DNA of 64,000 nt from the NCBI RefSeq assembly GCF_900182915.1, contig NZ_FXUG01000010.1:186001-250000 (forward strand). Direction: 5' to 3'. Made by a program: the position numbers and the translations under genes. Below the pieces are notes generated by a model. The model ran no database searches. It saw only the letters and a list, made by a program, of their open reading frames with translations, and was not told the origin of the DNA. Of this stretch, positions 9,336-17,600 are shown in pieces. This stretch comes from Neorhodopirellula lusitana (GTDB taxonomy: Bacteria; Planctomycetota; Planctomycetia; Pirellulales; Pirellulaceae). Numbering within the stretch: position 1 is the first letter of the stretch; every line of letters begins with the position of its first letter.

Positions 9336-10658
9336 ATGCAAATCACGCTTACGCCAATGACGACGCGTTACTGCCTCATCGTCCTGATGTTATTCGCTTG
9401 TTTGGCGGGACTGGGGCGTTTCAACGGATCGACTGTTGCAGCGGAACCGCCTGCGGAAACAACGCCCGCTGAAACAACGCCCGCTGAGACAACGGAGACC
9501 GAGGGCGACGAGACACCTTCACAAACGGTCGATGCCGATTCCGAAGGAGCCGAAGAGATCGATCCTTTGGCAGTCCCCGACGGATCCGTCGAGGATCTCT
9601 TCGAGTTCATGGCCGACCTACTCAAGAAAGCTCCACGGCAAAAACCACCAGAGCTTCTCGACTCGCTCAACGCCGTAGTCAAAACCGCTGCGAAGATTCG
9701 CACCGTCGAAGGCGTTACTCTTGACGAAGAAATTCAGGCCATTCAGCGACAACTGCAAATCCAAAGCTTCCTGGTTCGGATGGCACCCAATCAAAAGCAG
9801 GAATTTGAAGACTTCGTCCAATCGCTAGCGGAAGACGAAAGACCACAGATTCAGGGCATTGGTATGGTTTACCAAATGCAACCCGAAATCCGTGCAGTTC
9901 GATCCAAGACCAACGAAGAGCAATTGGATTTGATCGCCCGAGTTAACAAGGTACTCGACACAATCGGCCCTTCCAGAAATGCCTACTCGCTAGGATCCCA
10001 ACTCGCTCGGGGGCTGGAAGCTGGCAGCCCCAACTTGGCAATCACTGTCTACGAAGACCTAGCCGCTCGCCTGCAGTCCAGCGACGAGGCGGAAATCCAA
10101 AGCCTCGCGGATCGTTTGCAAGGTGCCATTCGCCAACTCAAGCTAGTCGGAAATCCCATCGAACTAAGCGGACCGACTGATCAAGACAAGCCGTTTGACT
10201 GGGACGCTTACCGAGGCAAAATCGTGCTGGTCGATTTCTGGGCCTCGTGGTGTGGACCGTGTCGAGGTGAAATCCCCAACATGAAACGTAACTTGGCCGC
10301 GTACGCCGATGATTTCGATATCGTTGGAATCAACATGGACACCAAACAAGCGACCATGGAAAAGTACATCAACAGCGAAGACATCGGTTGGGTGAACATC
10401 ATCGGCGAAGAGGAAACCGGCACCGGCTGGGACCATCCCATCGCAAAACATTATGGCGTTTCGGGAATTCCCAAAGCAATATTGGTTGACCGCGAAGGCA
10501 TCGTCGTCTCCTTGTCGGCAAGAGGTCGAAAGCTAGATCAACTTCTGGCTGACTTAATCGGGCCGCTTCCCGAAGAAGAAACGGATGCAGACGCCGAAGA
10601 AGAGGAGCCTAGTGAAGATTCGGACGAGACTGCCGACGATAAGCCGACCGACAACTAG
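9336..10658 (+). CDS. TlpA-like thioredoxin-domain protein, secreted
   Basis: A 440-residue thiol-disulfide oxidoreductase candidate. The N-terminal hydrophobic segment (YCLIVLMLFACLAGLG) is a signal peptide or anchor. A Pro/Glu/Thr-rich linker with three PAETT repeats follows, then a helical region (about residues 70-270), and a C-terminal TlpA/AhpC-TSA thioredoxin fold from about 275. The active site is WCGPC with Cys306 and Cys309, followed by GEIPNM, and a cis-Pro region GVSGIPKAILVD. The tail after about residue 410 is strongly acidic. It probably reduces or isomerises exported proteins or serves cytochrome maturation. The ATG at 9336 is preferred to 9267 because the signal segment then begins near the start. 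Confidence 0.8.
   Translation: MQITLTPMTTRYCLIVLMLFACLAGLGRFNGSTVAAEPPAETTPAETTPAETTETEGDETPSQTVDADSEGAEEIDPLAVPDGSVEDLFEFMADLLKKAPRQKPPELLDSLNAVVKTAAKIRTVEGVTLDEEIQAIQRQLQIQSFLVRMAPNQKQEFEDFVQSLAEDERPQIQGIGMVYQMQPEIRAVRSKTNEEQLDLIARVNKVLDTIGPSRNAYSLGSQLARGLEAGSPNLAITVYEDLAARLQSSDEAEIQSLADRLQGAIRQLKLVGNPIELSGPTDQDKPFDWDAYRGKIVLVDFWASWCGPCRGEIPNMKRNLAAYADDFDIVGINMDTKQATMEKYINSEDIGWVNIIGEEETGTGWDHPIAKHYGVSGIPKAILVDREGIVVSLSARGRKLDQLLADLIGPLPEEETDADAEEEEPSEDSDETADDKPTDN
9450..9494. repeat. Three 15-bp in-frame repeats (PAETT)
   Basis: Within the linker of the TlpA-like gene, the unit CCCGCTGAAACAACG and close variants occur three times, coding for PAETT each time. The length is a multiple of three, so copy-number change would lengthen or shorten the linker without a frameshift. 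Confidence 0.8.
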
Positions 10659-10998
10659 GCGGACAACTCGCCTAACGGCGAGCAAACTAACGAGCAGCGC
10701 GTCGAGCGTCTGGCAACCTCATGCTTGGGGCAATAGAAGCATGAACGTAAACCATCTCGACGCGCATCCAGTGGTTGTGGCAGACGTTCGTATGTCTCGC
10801 GACTCCACTGAGTTCCACACCGCTATCTTTCAGATCGACCAAGCTAACAAAACCGAACTGCATCAAGGGCACATCCCATAAACGGTCTTTCACCATTCTC
10901 GACAAATCCTCAATTGGTCCGTCTATCCGCTAGTCGATACCCGACCCAGCGTGAACGGACGCAAGCAAGCGAACGCATCATTTCAACAGGGGAGCGAA
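10659..10998. other. Intergenic stretch, no gene seen
   Basis: About 340 bases between the TlpA-like gene and the histidine kinase. Short frames on both strands have no recognisable features. The kinase frame is open back to a GTG at 10951, but the ribosome-binding site points to 10999. No terminator hairpin with a T-run was found. Confidence 0.4.
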
Positions 10999-12453
10999 AT
11001 GCCTCTTCCGATCGATGATGCCACCACCACACGCCGCCGTCTGACTACCTACTATTCGGTGGCTTTGCTAATAGTTGCCAGCATGCTGGTGCTGGGCTTC
11101 GTCACGCTGTCTTGGCAACTCGGCAAGAACCAAGGCGATGCGAAGCTGATTAATGTCAGCGGTCGCCAGCGAATGCTATCGCAGCGCATCTCGTTGTTAT
11201 CTTCGAGTCTGTTGGATCCTGATAAAGAGCAAGTCAGACCGGGTCTGCGGGACGACCTACTCGGTGCGATTGAACTGATGCAAACGAGCCAAGATTGGCT
11301 GACCGGCACGGTGAACGACGCTTCGACTGGAATGGCTAACGAGCCAACCGTTGAGGCACACAACACGAACGCGAATCGTGAATCAGCTTCCAGCCATCCA
11401 ATGAGTGCGACACTGCGTACGCTCTACTTCGGTGACGATGGCGTTCACACGCTCGTGACGGCTCACCTTGCCGACGCCAAACGTTTGGCCGCAATCGTGG
11501 ACGCTGATGGGTCGACCTCGGAAGCGAGAACGCTTGCAACTGCAATCCACGACCGAGCAATCTCGAACGGGATGCTCGACAAACTGGATCGCATCGTTGA
11601 ACAGTACGAGTCGGAAGCGGAGTTAAAGCTGAAGCGTTTTTGGTGGCTGGAGTTCCTGTTCTTGATGGTGGGCTTGATTGCGTTGGCAGCGGAAGCGATC
11701 TTGATCTTTCGTCCGATGGTTCGATCTGCCGTTAAGAGCCTTTCCGAATTGCAATCTGCCAATGACGAGCTGGTAGAGTTTTCCTACCGCATCTCGCATG
11801 ACCTAAGAGCACCGATACTTTCGTCAATCGGAATTTTGGAAATCACCAAGGATGCTCTTAATCAGAATGATGTCGAAGAAGCCAAAGAATCATTGAGTCA
11901 TATCGGGAACGCACTCAATCGTGTTTCCGCAACTTCCGATGACATCGTCCAACTGACCAAGCTGCGAATGACGGATGTCGAGGACGAGACCTTCCGGCTG
12001 ACACAAGTAATCCAGGAATCGCTGGCGGACCTCGCCGGCATGCCGGGCTATTCCGACGTGACCATCAACACCGAGGTTGACGACTGTGATCTAATTCATA
12101 CGAAGCGAACGTTGGTTCAACAATCGATCAAGAACCTGGTATCTAACGCGATCAGGTACCATGACCCGAATGTCGATTCTCCCGTTGCCGAAATCAAAGC
12201 AACCGTCCATGACGGAACCTGCGTCATCTCGGTCAGCGACAATGGATTGGGAATAGCGGCGGAATACCATTCGAAGCTATTTTCGATGTTCCAACGCTTC
12301 CATCCGAAGGTTTCACTGGGCAGCGGACTCGGGCTTTATCTGGTCAAACAAAATGCGGCTGCACTGGAAGGCGAGGCCAGCTACACTCCTCGCGACAAGG
12401 GTTCACGTTTTACAATATCGTTTCCGGTTCAAGCAGGGACAAAAAACAGTTGA
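10999..12453 (+). CDS. Membrane histidine kinase with PilJ-type sensor
   Basis: A 484-residue sensor kinase. TM1 lies at about residues 19-39 (YSVALLIVASMLVLGFVTLS). It is followed by LINVSGRQRMLSQRIS, the signature of PilJ / type IV pili methyl-accepting N domains, an extracytoplasmic helical sensor. TM2 is FWWLEFLFLMVGLIALAAEA. The HisKA box is YRISHDLRAP with His267, and the ATPase domain has NLVSNAIRYH, DNGLGI and GSGLGLYLVK. It should autophosphorylate and pass phosphate to the response regulator encoded next, whose TTG start overlaps its stop (TTGA). The ATG at 10999 is chosen because AGGGGAG precedes it. The signal sensed is unknown. Confidence 0.9.
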   Translation: MPLPIDDATTTRRRLTTYYSVALLIVASMLVLGFVTLSWQLGKNQGDAKLINVSGRQRMLSQRISLLSSSLLDPDKEQVRPGLRDDLLGAIELMQTSQDWLTGTVNDASTGMANEPTVEAHNTNANRESASSHPMSATLRTLYFGDDGVHTLVTAHLADAKRLAAIVDADGSTSEARTLATAIHDRAISNGMLDKLDRIVEQYESEAELKLKRFWWLEFLFLMVGLIALAAEAILIFRPMVRSAVKSLSELQSANDELVEFSYRISHDLRAPILSSIGILEITKDALNQNDVEEAKESLSHIGNALNRVSATSDDIVQLTKLRMTDVEDETFRLTQVIQESLADLAGMPGYSDVTINTEVDDCDLIHTKRTLVQQSIKNLVSNAIRYHDPNVDSPVAEIKATVHDGTCVISVSDNGLGIAAEYHSKLFSMFQRFHPKVSLGSGLGLYLVKQNAAALEGEASYTPRDKGSRFTISFPVQAGTKNS

Positions 12454-12845
12454 ATACAATCTTGTTGATCGACGATGACGAAGTTGATCAATATCTTTGC
12501 GAACGCGTCTTCAAACGCAGCGACTTCTCAGCGACTCTGTTGACCGCCAGCGATGGTGTGGAAGCACTTGAGTTACTGCGTGATGCTGAAACTTTGCCCG
12601 ACTTGATTCTGTTAGACATCAACATGCCACGCATGAACGGGCACGAGTTCCTGCTTGAATACAGCAAACTTGGGCATCGGGAAATTCCTGTAATCGTCAT
12701 GCTGACCAGCTCTGATCTGAACCGGGATCGAGACGATGCATTGAAGCACCCAGCTGTCCAAGATTACATCCTGAAACCGTTTCGCAAAGAAATGATCGAA
12801 AAGCTGGATGCTCTGGTCAAATCGGTCAAAAAAAGCCTTCAATAA
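12450..12845 (+). CDS. Single-domain response regulator
   Basis: A 131-residue stand-alone receiver domain of the Rcp1/CheY-like type. Acidic residues are at 8-10 (IDDDE), the phospho-acceptor Asp56 lies in LLDINMPRMNG, the Thr/Ser switch is in VMLTSSD, and the conserved Lys in YILKPF. There is no output domain, so it acts by protein contact or as a phosphorelay shuttle. It starts with TTG at 12450, overlapping the kinase stop by four bases, which indicates translational coupling and a cognate pair. Confidence 0.9.
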   Translation: MNTILLIDDDEVDQYLCERVFKRSDFSATLLTASDGVEALELLRDAETLPDLILLDINMPRMNGHEFLLEYSKLGHREIPVIVMLTSSDLNRDRDDALKHPAVQDYILKPFRKEMIEKLDALVKSVKKSLQ

Positions 12846-13370
12846 AGCGGCATTCGACACAAAGGCTTCCCGCGGAACAGCCTGTTGGCTAACTGGCTTA
12901 TTCACCTCACCAGGCGCAGTTCAGGTGCACAGCGTGACAATTCGATGCGATCCCATCTCTCGGCAAGACGGCAAAAGATCGGCAATCTGCGGCGTAGCGG
13001 CCTCGTCAACCAGGCATTTCACACCGCATCGTTCGCTCCAACTGCGACCCCGCGATCCAGTCGATGACGCCTCTTGCCATTCAGTTTGAACGTGGCGACC
13101 GGTTTTATGGCAGCGTCTCGACACGGCTGCTCAAAACTCCTTCTCGAAATTTCTTCACGGAATTCTTCTCTTGGAGGGGGGACCAAGCGAAATCCGTTGG
13201 TATTTGGGCCCAATTGCAGGGCTCTTAGGGATTACTTGACAAACGTCTGCCAGAAATCTCCACCAACTTCATCCGCTTGGGGGTTTTGTTGGTACGATGA
13301 CCGCGCAGTAACTCGGGTTGGGTTTTTCGATCCAGACGAATACTGCGACTCACCTCTAAGGAAATTGAAT
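12846..13370. other. Intergenic region and possible leader of the cold-shock gene
   Basis: About 525 bases lie between the response regulator and the cold-shock gene. The long frame 13074-13568 that includes the cold-shock protein has nothing recognisable before codon 100, so its upstream part is taken as non-coding. A long 5' leader is plausible because cspA-type mRNAs often have structured leaders; I could not fold this one by eye with confidence. Confidence 0.35.
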
Positions 13371-13568
13371 ATGGCTGAAGGCACGATCAAGCGACTTACC
13401 GACAAAGGTTTCGGATTCATTGACGTTGGCAGCTCGAAGGATCTGTTCTTCCACTCGTCCAGCGTACAAGGCGGAGGCTTTGACCAGCTTCGTGAAGGTC
13501 AACGCGTTACCTTCACCGAAGGCAGCGGACCTAAGGGCCCATGTGCCGAGAACGTTCAAGAAGCTTAG
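13371..13568 (+). CDS. Cold-shock-domain (CspA-like) RNA-binding protein
   Basis: A 65-residue single cold-shock domain. RNP1 is KGFGFI at residues 12-17 and RNP2 appears as LFFH at 25-28, the aromatic patches that bind single-stranded nucleic acid. The end is ENVQEA, slightly shorter than E. coli CspA (70 residues). The start at 13371 follows AAGGAAA and matches the normal beginning of the family ([13 protein letters not shown]); the open frame reaches back to 13074 without family similarity. It likely acts as an RNA chaperone in the cytoplasm. A strong inverted repeat lies 140 bases after the stop. Confidence 0.93.
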   Translation: MAEGTIKRLTDKGFGFIDVGSSKDLFFHSSSVQGGGFDQLREGQRVTFTEGSGPKGPCAENVQEA

Positions 13569-13708
13569 TCTTCCTGAAGTAATCCGCTTTCGTCTCAACT
13601 AAGGCCAGTTTTTGAACTTGCAACAGTTGACCTACACGATAGCAAAACCGAGGAAATGAAGGACGAACCGAACGCAAGTCAGCCAGATCTTCAAACACGT
13701 CAGTGTCC

Positions 13709-13737
13709 AGGCAGGTTCGATTGAATTGAACCTGCCT
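13709..13737. terminator. Perfect 10-bp hairpin after the cold-shock gene
   Basis: AGGCAGGTTC at 13709-13718 and GAACCTGCCT at 13728-13737 are perfect reverse complements with a 9-base loop. It sits between the cold-shock gene and the methyltransferase gene at 13822. There is no T-run behind it on the plus strand, so it may be a factor-dependent end, an mRNA 3' stabiliser or a protein site. Confidence 0.5.
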
Positions 13738-13821
13738 CATTGCAGAGTTGCCGAGCTTTGTGGTTGCAGACTCATCGCGTAGTGACGCACTACAGAGTAT
13801 AGCAACCTCAGTGAAGCACCT

Positions 13822-14517
13822 ATGTCGAAGATTAATCTCGAGATTCTGGCGTACGACGACAGTCCGCTAGGCCCCTTGTGTTTACGTCGGCGAGAACTAC
13901 TCTCGAAACCCGGCACGTTCGTCACCGAGGTGACGCTCAACCACGAATTCTTGATGAGCAGTCTCTACACCGACTCCGAAAGTGAGTTGGCCAGAATTGC
14001 GATCGAGATGTCCGTTGGTGAACATCTCAAAGTATTGGTTGGCGGTCTCGGACTAGGCTACACCGCCTATCAAGCACTGCGTTCCCCCCGTGTCGCGAAG
14101 GTGGAAGTCGTCGACCTGCTTCCGCAAGTCATCCAGTGGCTGAAAGACGGCTTGGTCCCACTGTCACAAGAACTAAACGCAGAATCACGCTTGGATGTCC
14201 AGCAAGGTGACGTCTACGCCCGACTCGCGGGCACTCCCGATCGTCTGTTCGATGTCATCCTGATCGACGTGGACCATTCTCCCGATGAACGACTCGGCGA
14301 GGAAAACGCTTCGTTCTATTCCGTTGACGGACTGCGAGCGGCAAAAGAGCACCTTGCCCCCAATGGCGTGTTGGCCGTTTGGTCCTACGCCGAAAGCTCC
14401 CCCTTCGCCGACGCATTAAGGCAAGTCTTCGATCACGTTCGAGTCGAACCGGTCACCTACGACAACCAACTAATCGACGAACGCCTCACCGACTGGCTAT
14501 TCTTCGCAAAGCGTTGA
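13822..14517 (+). CDS. Spermidine-synthase-like methyltransferase-fold protein
   Basis: A 231-residue protein with a Rossmann core like spermidine synthase and SAM-dependent methyltransferases. Motif I is VLVGGLGLGYTAYQAL at about residues 72-87, an acidic strand end is VEVVDLL, and DVILIDVDHSPDERLG corresponds to the active-site loop. The typical N-terminal beta-domain of spermidine synthases is short or missing, so a true polyamine role is uncertain. No signal peptide; cytoplasmic. It stands alone, with the GxxExxY remnants directly after it. Confidence 0.75.
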   Translation: MSKINLEILAYDDSPLGPLCLRRRELLSKPGTFVTEVTLNHEFLMSSLYTDSESELARIAIEMSVGEHLKVLVGGLGLGYTAYQALRSPRVAKVEVVDLLPQVIQWLKDGLVPLSQELNAESRLDVQQGDVYARLAGTPDRLFDVILIDVDHSPDERLGEENASFYSVDGLRAAKEHLAPNGVLAVWSYAESSPFADALRQVFDHVRVEPVTYDNQLIDERLTDWLFFAKR

Positions 14518-14523
14518 TCGAAG

Positions 14524-14853
14524 TCCGCCGCCTCTCTCTGTGAACTCCGTGTCCTCTGTGGCAAAATTCTGCCAGCACCTTCGCCGCGATGCCCAACGAC
14601 CAAACTCACAACGGATGAAAAGCGGGAACGGAACGCTAGAAAACATGTGGCTCATTGTTTGCCACTGAGATCACCGAGGACACTGAGGAACATAATGAGT
14701 GATGGATTGACAGAGAAGATCATTGGAGCGGCGATTGAGGTGCATCGCTTGCTGGGACCAGGACTATTGGAATCCATTTACGAAGAAGCTCTGTGTTATG
14801 AGTTGCAATTGCATGGTGTTGCGTGCGAGCGTCAAAAAGACCCGTCGACGCAA
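14524..14853. repeat. GxxExxY-element remnant, first unit of a tandem pair
   Basis: This 330-bp unit is followed directly by a second, shorter copy at 14854-15054. Both begin with TCCGCCGCCTCTCTCTGTGA, continue through CGTGTCCTCTGTGGCAAAATT, share the segment ACTCACAACGGATGAAAAGC, and lead to ATGAGTGATGGATTGAC. Within each unit the first 45 bases resemble the reverse complement of the stretch ending in TTTGCCAC(A/T)GAG...CGGAG just before the ATG, so the ends are inverted. By eye the two copies are about 85-90 percent identical. Confidence 0.8.
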
Positions 14854-14970
14854 TCCGCCGCCTCTCTCTGTGACCTCCGTGTCCTCTGTGGCAAAATTGC
14901 ACCAGCACCACCGCGGCGATGCCAACGACAAAACTCACAACGGATGAAAAGCGGGAACGGAACGCGATAA
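14695..14970 (+). pseudogene. Truncated GxxExxY (PDDEXK_3-like) gene, copy 1
   Basis: The frame starts ATGAGTGATGG and encodes [21 protein letters not shown] followed by [17 protein letters not shown], which carries the GxxExxY motif (GLLESIY) of the family often placed in the PD-(D/E)xK nuclease superfamily. Family members are normally about 125-130 residues. Here the family-like sequence stops after about 48 codons, at about 14838, and the rest of the frame is read from the next repeat unit. The gene is therefore missing its C-terminal half. Function of intact members is not established. Confidence 0.7.
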
Positions 14971-15054
14971 GACATGCGGCTCATCGTTTGCCACAGAGAT
15001 CACCGAGCACACGGAGGGAAACGATGAGTGATGGATTGACGGAGAAGACTATTT
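14854..15054. repeat. GxxExxY-element remnant, second unit, truncated
   Basis: Second copy of the unit at 14524-14853. Similarity ends at about 15053, just before the stop codon (15055-15057) of the minus-strand DUF2891 gene. The join suggests that the element ended, or was cut by deletion, exactly at the 3' end of that gene. Confidence 0.75.
15024..15053 (+). pseudogene. GxxExxY gene fragment, copy 2 (start only)
   Basis: Ten codons beginning [10 protein letters not shown] match the start of copy 1 at 14695. Similarity then stops, and the frame runs into the antisense of the DUF2891 gene. Only the start of the gene survives. Confidence 0.6.
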
Positions 15055-16260
15055 TCAGTCGGTGGCATCTTCAATGCCGATTCGTTCAATCGCATACAAG
15101 CCAAACGTGGCCAGCCAGTGGTCGCCCTCGTAGTGTCCGCTGTTGATGTACTTCATTCCGGCATTCAGATGCAACTTAGCGGCCGCGATCAACGGCTGGC
15201 GAAGCGGGTGATCCTCACGCAACGCTGACGCAACGGACTGCAAGCACCACGCTCGACTCAGATTCAAACCAGCAAGATGGACAATCTTAGGATCGCTCAC
15301 GTCACTGACATCGACGGGAGCAATCGTGCCGTCCGTAAGCTGTGCAGCTGCGTGGGGTACGAAAGAACTGAGCCAGTCTTCGAACTGGTCGGCTGGCAAC
15401 ACCCGCCGCATCAAGTCCGCTTCATTCCAACACGACGAAAAGAAGTCGTGCCCCGATGGCTCGTAATGCACGGGGTAGTCCGTATCGGAACCATAGAAAG
15501 CCCGCGAACGCTCCACCACAAGTCGCTCCAACTTGACTTGTTTCTTCGCGCGAGCATAGTCAAGGATTTGGCCCAGTGCGAAGCTCGTATCGGTGTGTTG
15601 GCCAATCCGGATCGGGTAGGTCAGCAATGGCAAGTACGCTTCCGTCCGCGAGACAAGCACGTCTTCGAGGGGACGCAGGTTTTCTCGCCATCGAGTCGCA
15701 TCAGCGTCCTGCCAGTTGTCCAGCTCCATTGTCAAACGCAAGAACCACGCCCAACCGTACATGCGCTCAAACGACTTCTGTTCATCTTGTGAAAAGAAGT
15801 CTGCTTCCCGCCGCAGATTCTCCGCCGACAGATGCCGATCAAGGACGTCTCGGATCTGCTGAGCCGATTCGATGGATGGGTACTCCTTCAGCAAACGCAC
15901 CAGCACCCAGTGCCCATGCACGCTGCTATGCCAATCAAAGGATCCAAAGAACGCCGGGAAGTGCTCTCGCGGCGTCTTGATCTGGTCCTCCGACGAATAG
16001 ACCAACGAAAGCTTGTTGGGGAACTCAGTGCCGACTCCCTTCAGGACCAGCCTCGCCCAATCGTTGGCGGTCAAATCGTCCAAGGAGTCATGTGACAGCA
16101 ACGCCGACTGTTCCGCCGATGCTACCGCTGACTGCTTCATCGTTGGGTTCGATGACGGAACTGGTAACTGGGCCAACACGAACGAGCTTCCCAGCCCCCA
16201 AAACAAAGCCAGACTTAGCAGCCGAACATTCACGTACAGTTTCTGAAATAGGTTCGACAC
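15055..16260 (-). CDS. Secreted DUF2891-family protein
   Basis: A 401-residue protein that I place in the DUF2891 family from HFPAFFGSFDWHSSVHGHWVLVRLL and the later GHDFFSSCWNEADLMRRVL, GLNLSRAWCL and GDHWLATFGLYA segments. This looks like an alpha/alpha-barrel protein with His, Trp and Asp residues at conserved places; no reaction is proven. The signal peptide is at about residues 12-31 (VRLLSLALFWGLGSSFVLAQ). It starts with GTG at 16260, with GGAAAG upstream. Twenty-seven bases separate it from the alcohol dehydrogenase gene in the same direction, so the two may be co-transcribed. Its 3' end borders the GxxExxY repeat. Confidence 0.75.
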   Translation of the reverse strand: MSNLFQKLYVNVRLLSLALFWGLGSSFVLAQLPVPSSNPTMKQSAVASAEQSALLSHDSLDDLTANDWARLVLKGVGTEFPNKLSLVYSSEDQIKTPREHFPAFFGSFDWHSSVHGHWVLVRLLKEYPSIESAQQIRDVLDRHLSAENLRREADFFSQDEQKSFERMYGWAWFLRLTMELDNWQDADATRWRENLRPLEDVLVSRTEAYLPLLTYPIRIGQHTDTSFALGQILDYARAKKQVKLERLVVERSRAFYGSDTDYPVHYEPSGHDFFSSCWNEADLMRRVLPADQFEDWLSSFVPHAAAQLTDGTIAPVDVSDVSDPKIVHLAGLNLSRAWCLQSVASALREDHPLRQPLIAAAKLHLNAGMKYINSGHYEGDHWLATFGLYAIERIGIEDATD

Positions 16261-16287
16261 AGATTGGCTTTCCGAAATGTTGCAGGT

Positions 16288-17298
16288 TTAAGTCCGGTCC
16301 AAGACGATTCTGTACTTCGCGTTGCCTGCACGCAAGTGATCGAGTGCTTCGTTGACGTCACTCATCGGAAAATGCTCTGTCGTTGCCTCGATGTCATGCC
16401 GTGCGCAGAATTCCAGCATAGTTGCGGCAGTGGCCGGACTTCCGATTGGGCTGCCCGAAAGCGATTTCTGTCCGGCAATCAATGGAAATGCGGCGGCAGG
16501 AATCGGTTCCAAGGCCGCTCCGACCACATGCAGACGGCCGCGTTGCGATAACGCTGCAAAGTACTTTTCCCAATCCAGCGTGACCGCGACGGTAGACAAA
16601 ATGAAATCAAAAGAACCGGCCGCATCAGTCAGTTCAGAATCGGATCGGGAATTAATAATTTTGTGCGCCCCCAGGCTCTTGGCCTCCTCCGCCTTGCTTG
16701 CACTCGACGTGAAGGCGGTCACTTCACATCCCCACTTGTTTAGGAACTGCAATGCCAAGTGCCCCAAACCGCCGATCCCAACCACCCCGACTCGGTGGGT
16801 CGGTCTCACGTCGAACTGAACGATCGGATTGAAAACTGTCAGTCCCCCACAAAAGAGCGGCCCAGCCTTCTTGGGGTCAATGCCATCGGGCAGCGGAATC
16901 GCCCAAGCTTTCTGGCAACGAACCTTGTCTGCAAAACCGCCGTGACGCCCCACGATCGTGCCCTCGTTGTCTCCGCATAGATTGTGGTCACCGCTCATGC
17001 ATTGATGGCAAGTCATGCAAGAGCCGCTAGACCAGCCAAGACCTACTGTCTGTCCCACTTTCAAGCGATCCACCCCGGCACCGATGGCTGCGATCGTCCC
17101 CGTGATCTCGTGTCCTGGAACGAGTGGATATTCCGTCATTCCCCATTCGTTGTCGATCATTGAGATATCGGAGTGGCAGATGCCGCATGAGGTCACATCG
17201 ATCTCAACCTCATCATGGCCCAGTGGCCCGACTTGGTACTCAAACGGCTCCAACGCACCACCGGCTTCTTTAACGGCATATGCATGAATTGTTGTCAT
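16288..17298 (-). CDS. Zinc-dependent alcohol dehydrogenase (CAD/YahK type)
   Basis: A 336-residue medium-chain dehydrogenase that should interconvert an alcohol and an aldehyde with NAD(P). Catalytic zinc ligands appear as Cys38 (SCGICH) and His63 (PGHEITG), with a third Cys in LFCGGLTVF. The structural zinc cluster is CMTCHQCMSGDHNLC. The nucleotide fold is VGVVGIGGLGHLALQF. It resembles the broad-substrate aldehyde reductases YahK/YjgB and cinnamyl alcohol dehydrogenases. Cytoplasmic, no signal. It precedes the DUF2891 gene in the same direction. Confidence 0.9.
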   Translation of the reverse strand: MTTIHAYAVKEAGGALEPFEYQVGPLGHDEVEIDVTSCGICHSDISMIDNEWGMTEYPLVPGHEITGTIAAIGAGVDRLKVGQTVGLGWSSGSCMTCHQCMSGDHNLCGDNEGTIVGRHGGFADKVRCQKAWAIPLPDGIDPKKAGPLFCGGLTVFNPIVQFDVRPTHRVGVVGIGGLGHLALQFLNKWGCEVTAFTSSASKAEEAKSLGAHKIINSRSDSELTDAAGSFDFILSTVAVTLDWEKYFAALSQRGRLHVVGAALEPIPAAAFPLIAGQKSLSGSPIGSPATAATMLEFCARHDIEATTEHFPMSDVNEALDHLRAGNAKYRIVLDRT

Positions 17299-17600
17299 GT
17301 TGATCTAGCTCCCTCGGAAAGACTTGGATGGCGGCTCGACTCGAGTGAGTTTCAAGGACGCCAGAGAGTGGACGCCGAGCAATCCTCGTGCCGTCCTAAA
17401 AACAGCTAAATCATATACTCACGGCAATGACTCCAGCTGGACTTAACTGATCAGCCCGCCGCGACGCCAGATTCGGATCGAATCTGTTCGACTTCTCCCG
17501 AGGGTCGCTCTAAGATCAAGCGTAACCTCTTCCGCTGCACACCGCGTCCGAAACGGGCGGCTTCGCTGACCAGCACTTTTCATTGGACTGAGTTCGTTTC
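17299..17600. other. Divergent intergenic region, nothing recognised
   Basis: About 300 bases between the minus-strand alcohol dehydrogenase and the plus-strand deacetylase. It should contain promoters for both, but no convincing elements or coding frame are visible. Confidence 0.4.

Noticed and set aside
12830-12887. Terminator after the response regulator (AAGCCTT / AAGGCTT)
   Set aside because: Only a 7-bp stem with a loop of over 20 bases and no T-run.
13074-13370. Long N-terminal extension of the cold-shock protein
   Set aside because: The family starts at MAEGTIK, a good ribosome site lies before 13371, and the upstream residues show no similarity to the family.
13709-13737. tRNA suggested by GGTTCGATT
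   Set aside because: The sequence is a simple hairpin; no cloverleaf arms, anticodon or acceptor stem are present.
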